This document shows, piece by piece, positions 43,140 to 43,723 of a DNA stretch of 43,723 nucleotides. The notes under the pieces are model-generated. The model saw only the letters and a list, made by a program, of their open reading frames with translations, did no database searches and was not told where the DNA came from. How positions within the stretch are numbered: position 1 is the first letter of the stretch; each line of letters begins with the position of its first letter. This stretch comes from Spartobacteria bacterium (GTDB taxonomy: Bacteria; Verrucomicrobiota; Verrucomicrobiia; Chthoniobacterales; Chthoniobacteraceae), in contig JAJPJG010000005.1 in NCBI GenBank assembly GCA_021324395.1, positions 1 to 43,723 of the forward strand. Reading direction: 5' to 3'. The position numbers were made by a program, and so were the translations under genes.

Positions 43140-43167
43140 ATTCGCCATTAGTAATTAGTCATTCGTC
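43140..43167 (+). repeat. Heptameric ATT-N4 repeat upstream of permease
   Basis: Four seven-base units, ATTCGCC, ATTAGTA, ATTAGTC and ATTCGTC, followed by a degenerate ATCCCCC, fill the spacer before the MalG-type gene. The period matches the arrays upstream of DAHP synthase. Confidence 0.7.
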
Positions 43168-43177
43168 ATCCCCCCTC

Positions 43178-43723
43178 ATGGCTCGCAATTCCTCCAGCGC
43201 GACATTTGGCAAGAAACTCGGCACGTATCTCGTGCTCGCGTTCTTTGCCATCTACGCGATTTATCCGATCACGCAGATCGTCACGATTTCGCTGCGGCCG
43301 GGCAACCAGCTTCTCTCCAGCTCGCTCGCGCTCATTCCCGAGGGCGCGACGTTCGCGAATTACCGCGATCTTTTTACGCAGACGAAATTTTTGCGCTGGA
43401 TGTTGAATTCGTCATTCATCGCGTTCGTCGTCACGGTCACCGGCGTCGCGCTCGCGAGCACGGCGGGCTATGCGCTGTCGCGGTTTCGTTTTCGCGGACG
43501 CAGCCCGGTGCTGAGCGGCCTGCTCGTGACGCAGATGTTTCCGGCGACGATGCTGCTGCTGCCGCTTTATCTCGTTTTGATCCGGCTGCATCTCATTAAT
43601 TCCTATCTCGGCATCATCATCATCTACATCGCCACCGCGCTTCCGTTTTGCATCTGGCAGCTCAAGGGTTACTACGACACGATTTCGACCCCGCTCGAGG
43701 AGGCGGCGAGCATCGCCGGCTGC
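43178..43723 (+). CDS. Sugar ABC transporter permease, MalG family (3'-truncated by window)
   Basis: An open frame of 182 codons running off the right edge. The product begins MARNSSSATFGKKLG and then a membrane helix (LVLAFFAIYAIYPITQIV). A periplasmic loop with NYRDLFTQTKFLRWMLNS, further helices (FVVTVTGVALASTAGYALS) and LKGYYDTISTPLEEAASIAG follow, the start of the conserved EAA coupling loop. This order is characteristic of MalG/CUT1 permeases importing oligosaccharides. Partner permease and ATPase would lie outside. The heptameric repeat lies ten bases upstream. Confidence 0.9.
   Translation, partial: MARNSSSATFGKKLGTYLVLAFFAIYAIYPITQIVTISLRPGNQLLSSSLALIPEGATFANYRDLFTQTKFLRWMLNSSFIAFVVTVTGVALASTAGYALSRFRFRGRSPVLSGLLVTQMFPATMLLLPLYLVLIRLHLINSYLGIIIIYIATALPFCIWQLKGYYDTISTPLEEAASIAGC

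Overview
The window looks like chromosome of a GC-rich Gram-negative bacterium, most likely a Verrucomicrobiota member (Spartobacteria/Chthoniobacter-like). The pointers are a type II (beta-grasp) glutamine synthetase, an ECF sigma factor coupled to a giant zinc-ribbon Ser/Thr kinase, MoxR/DUF58/von Willebrand A (VWA) operons, and heptameric intergenic repeats. This placement is inference from gene content; no rRNA or tRNA is present to confirm it.

Region 1 (1-5246, + strand) is a fragment of a Mu-like phage or prophage. It holds a GH75-type lytic enzyme candidate, a DUF3486-type small terminase, a large terminase split into separate ATPase and nuclease genes with two small genes between them, and a DUF935 portal. 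It stops after the portal with no head or tail genes. Region 2 (about 5393-6392) holds two foreign-looking small genes, one of them an AT-richer ankyrin-repeat protein. They are bracketed by sequences resembling integron cassette boundaries.

Region 3 (6473-19540, - strand) is one long, translationally coupled operon. It encodes a coiled-coil membrane protein, a MoxR ATPase, a large membrane protein, an ABC ATPase with permease, a DUF58 protein, two VWA membrane proteins and a secreted beta-helix protein. Upstream on the same strand are a soluble NtrB-like PAS histidine kinase and an FtsB/DivIC-like protein. Region 4 (21375-24472) is a nitrogen block: P-II and glutamine synthetase II each follow a TGGCAT-N4-TCTGCT sigma54-like element. 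Between them, on the opposite strand, sit a PP2C phosphatase and a 138-residue minimal kinase-like protein. Region 5 (24474-28479) holds a secreted protein of unknown function, an APC amino acid permease, two stand-alone receiver proteins and a DUF2071 protein.

Region 6 (28599-38068, + strand) is the most unusual locus. It runs FHA protein, ECF sigma factor, 1381-residue multi-domain Ser/Thr kinase with tandem DUF4019 domains, GrpE-like factor, short-tailed Hsp70, and a protein with a J-like N-terminus lacking HPD fused to an FGE/SUMF1-fold domain lacking the catalytic cysteines. It reads as a phospho-signalling module joined to a dedicated chaperone module.

Region 7 (38083-43723) is housekeeping: rpsU, a TPR protein, GDP-L-fucose synthase, a LOG-family protein, DAHP synthase, beta-carbonic anhydrase, and the start of a MalG-type sugar ABC permease cut by the window end. 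Heptameric repeat arrays lie in the spacers around the DAHP synthase and carbonic anhydrase genes. No intergenic stretch exceeds about 250 bases. I saw no CRISPR array, tRNA, rRNA or complete insertion sequence.
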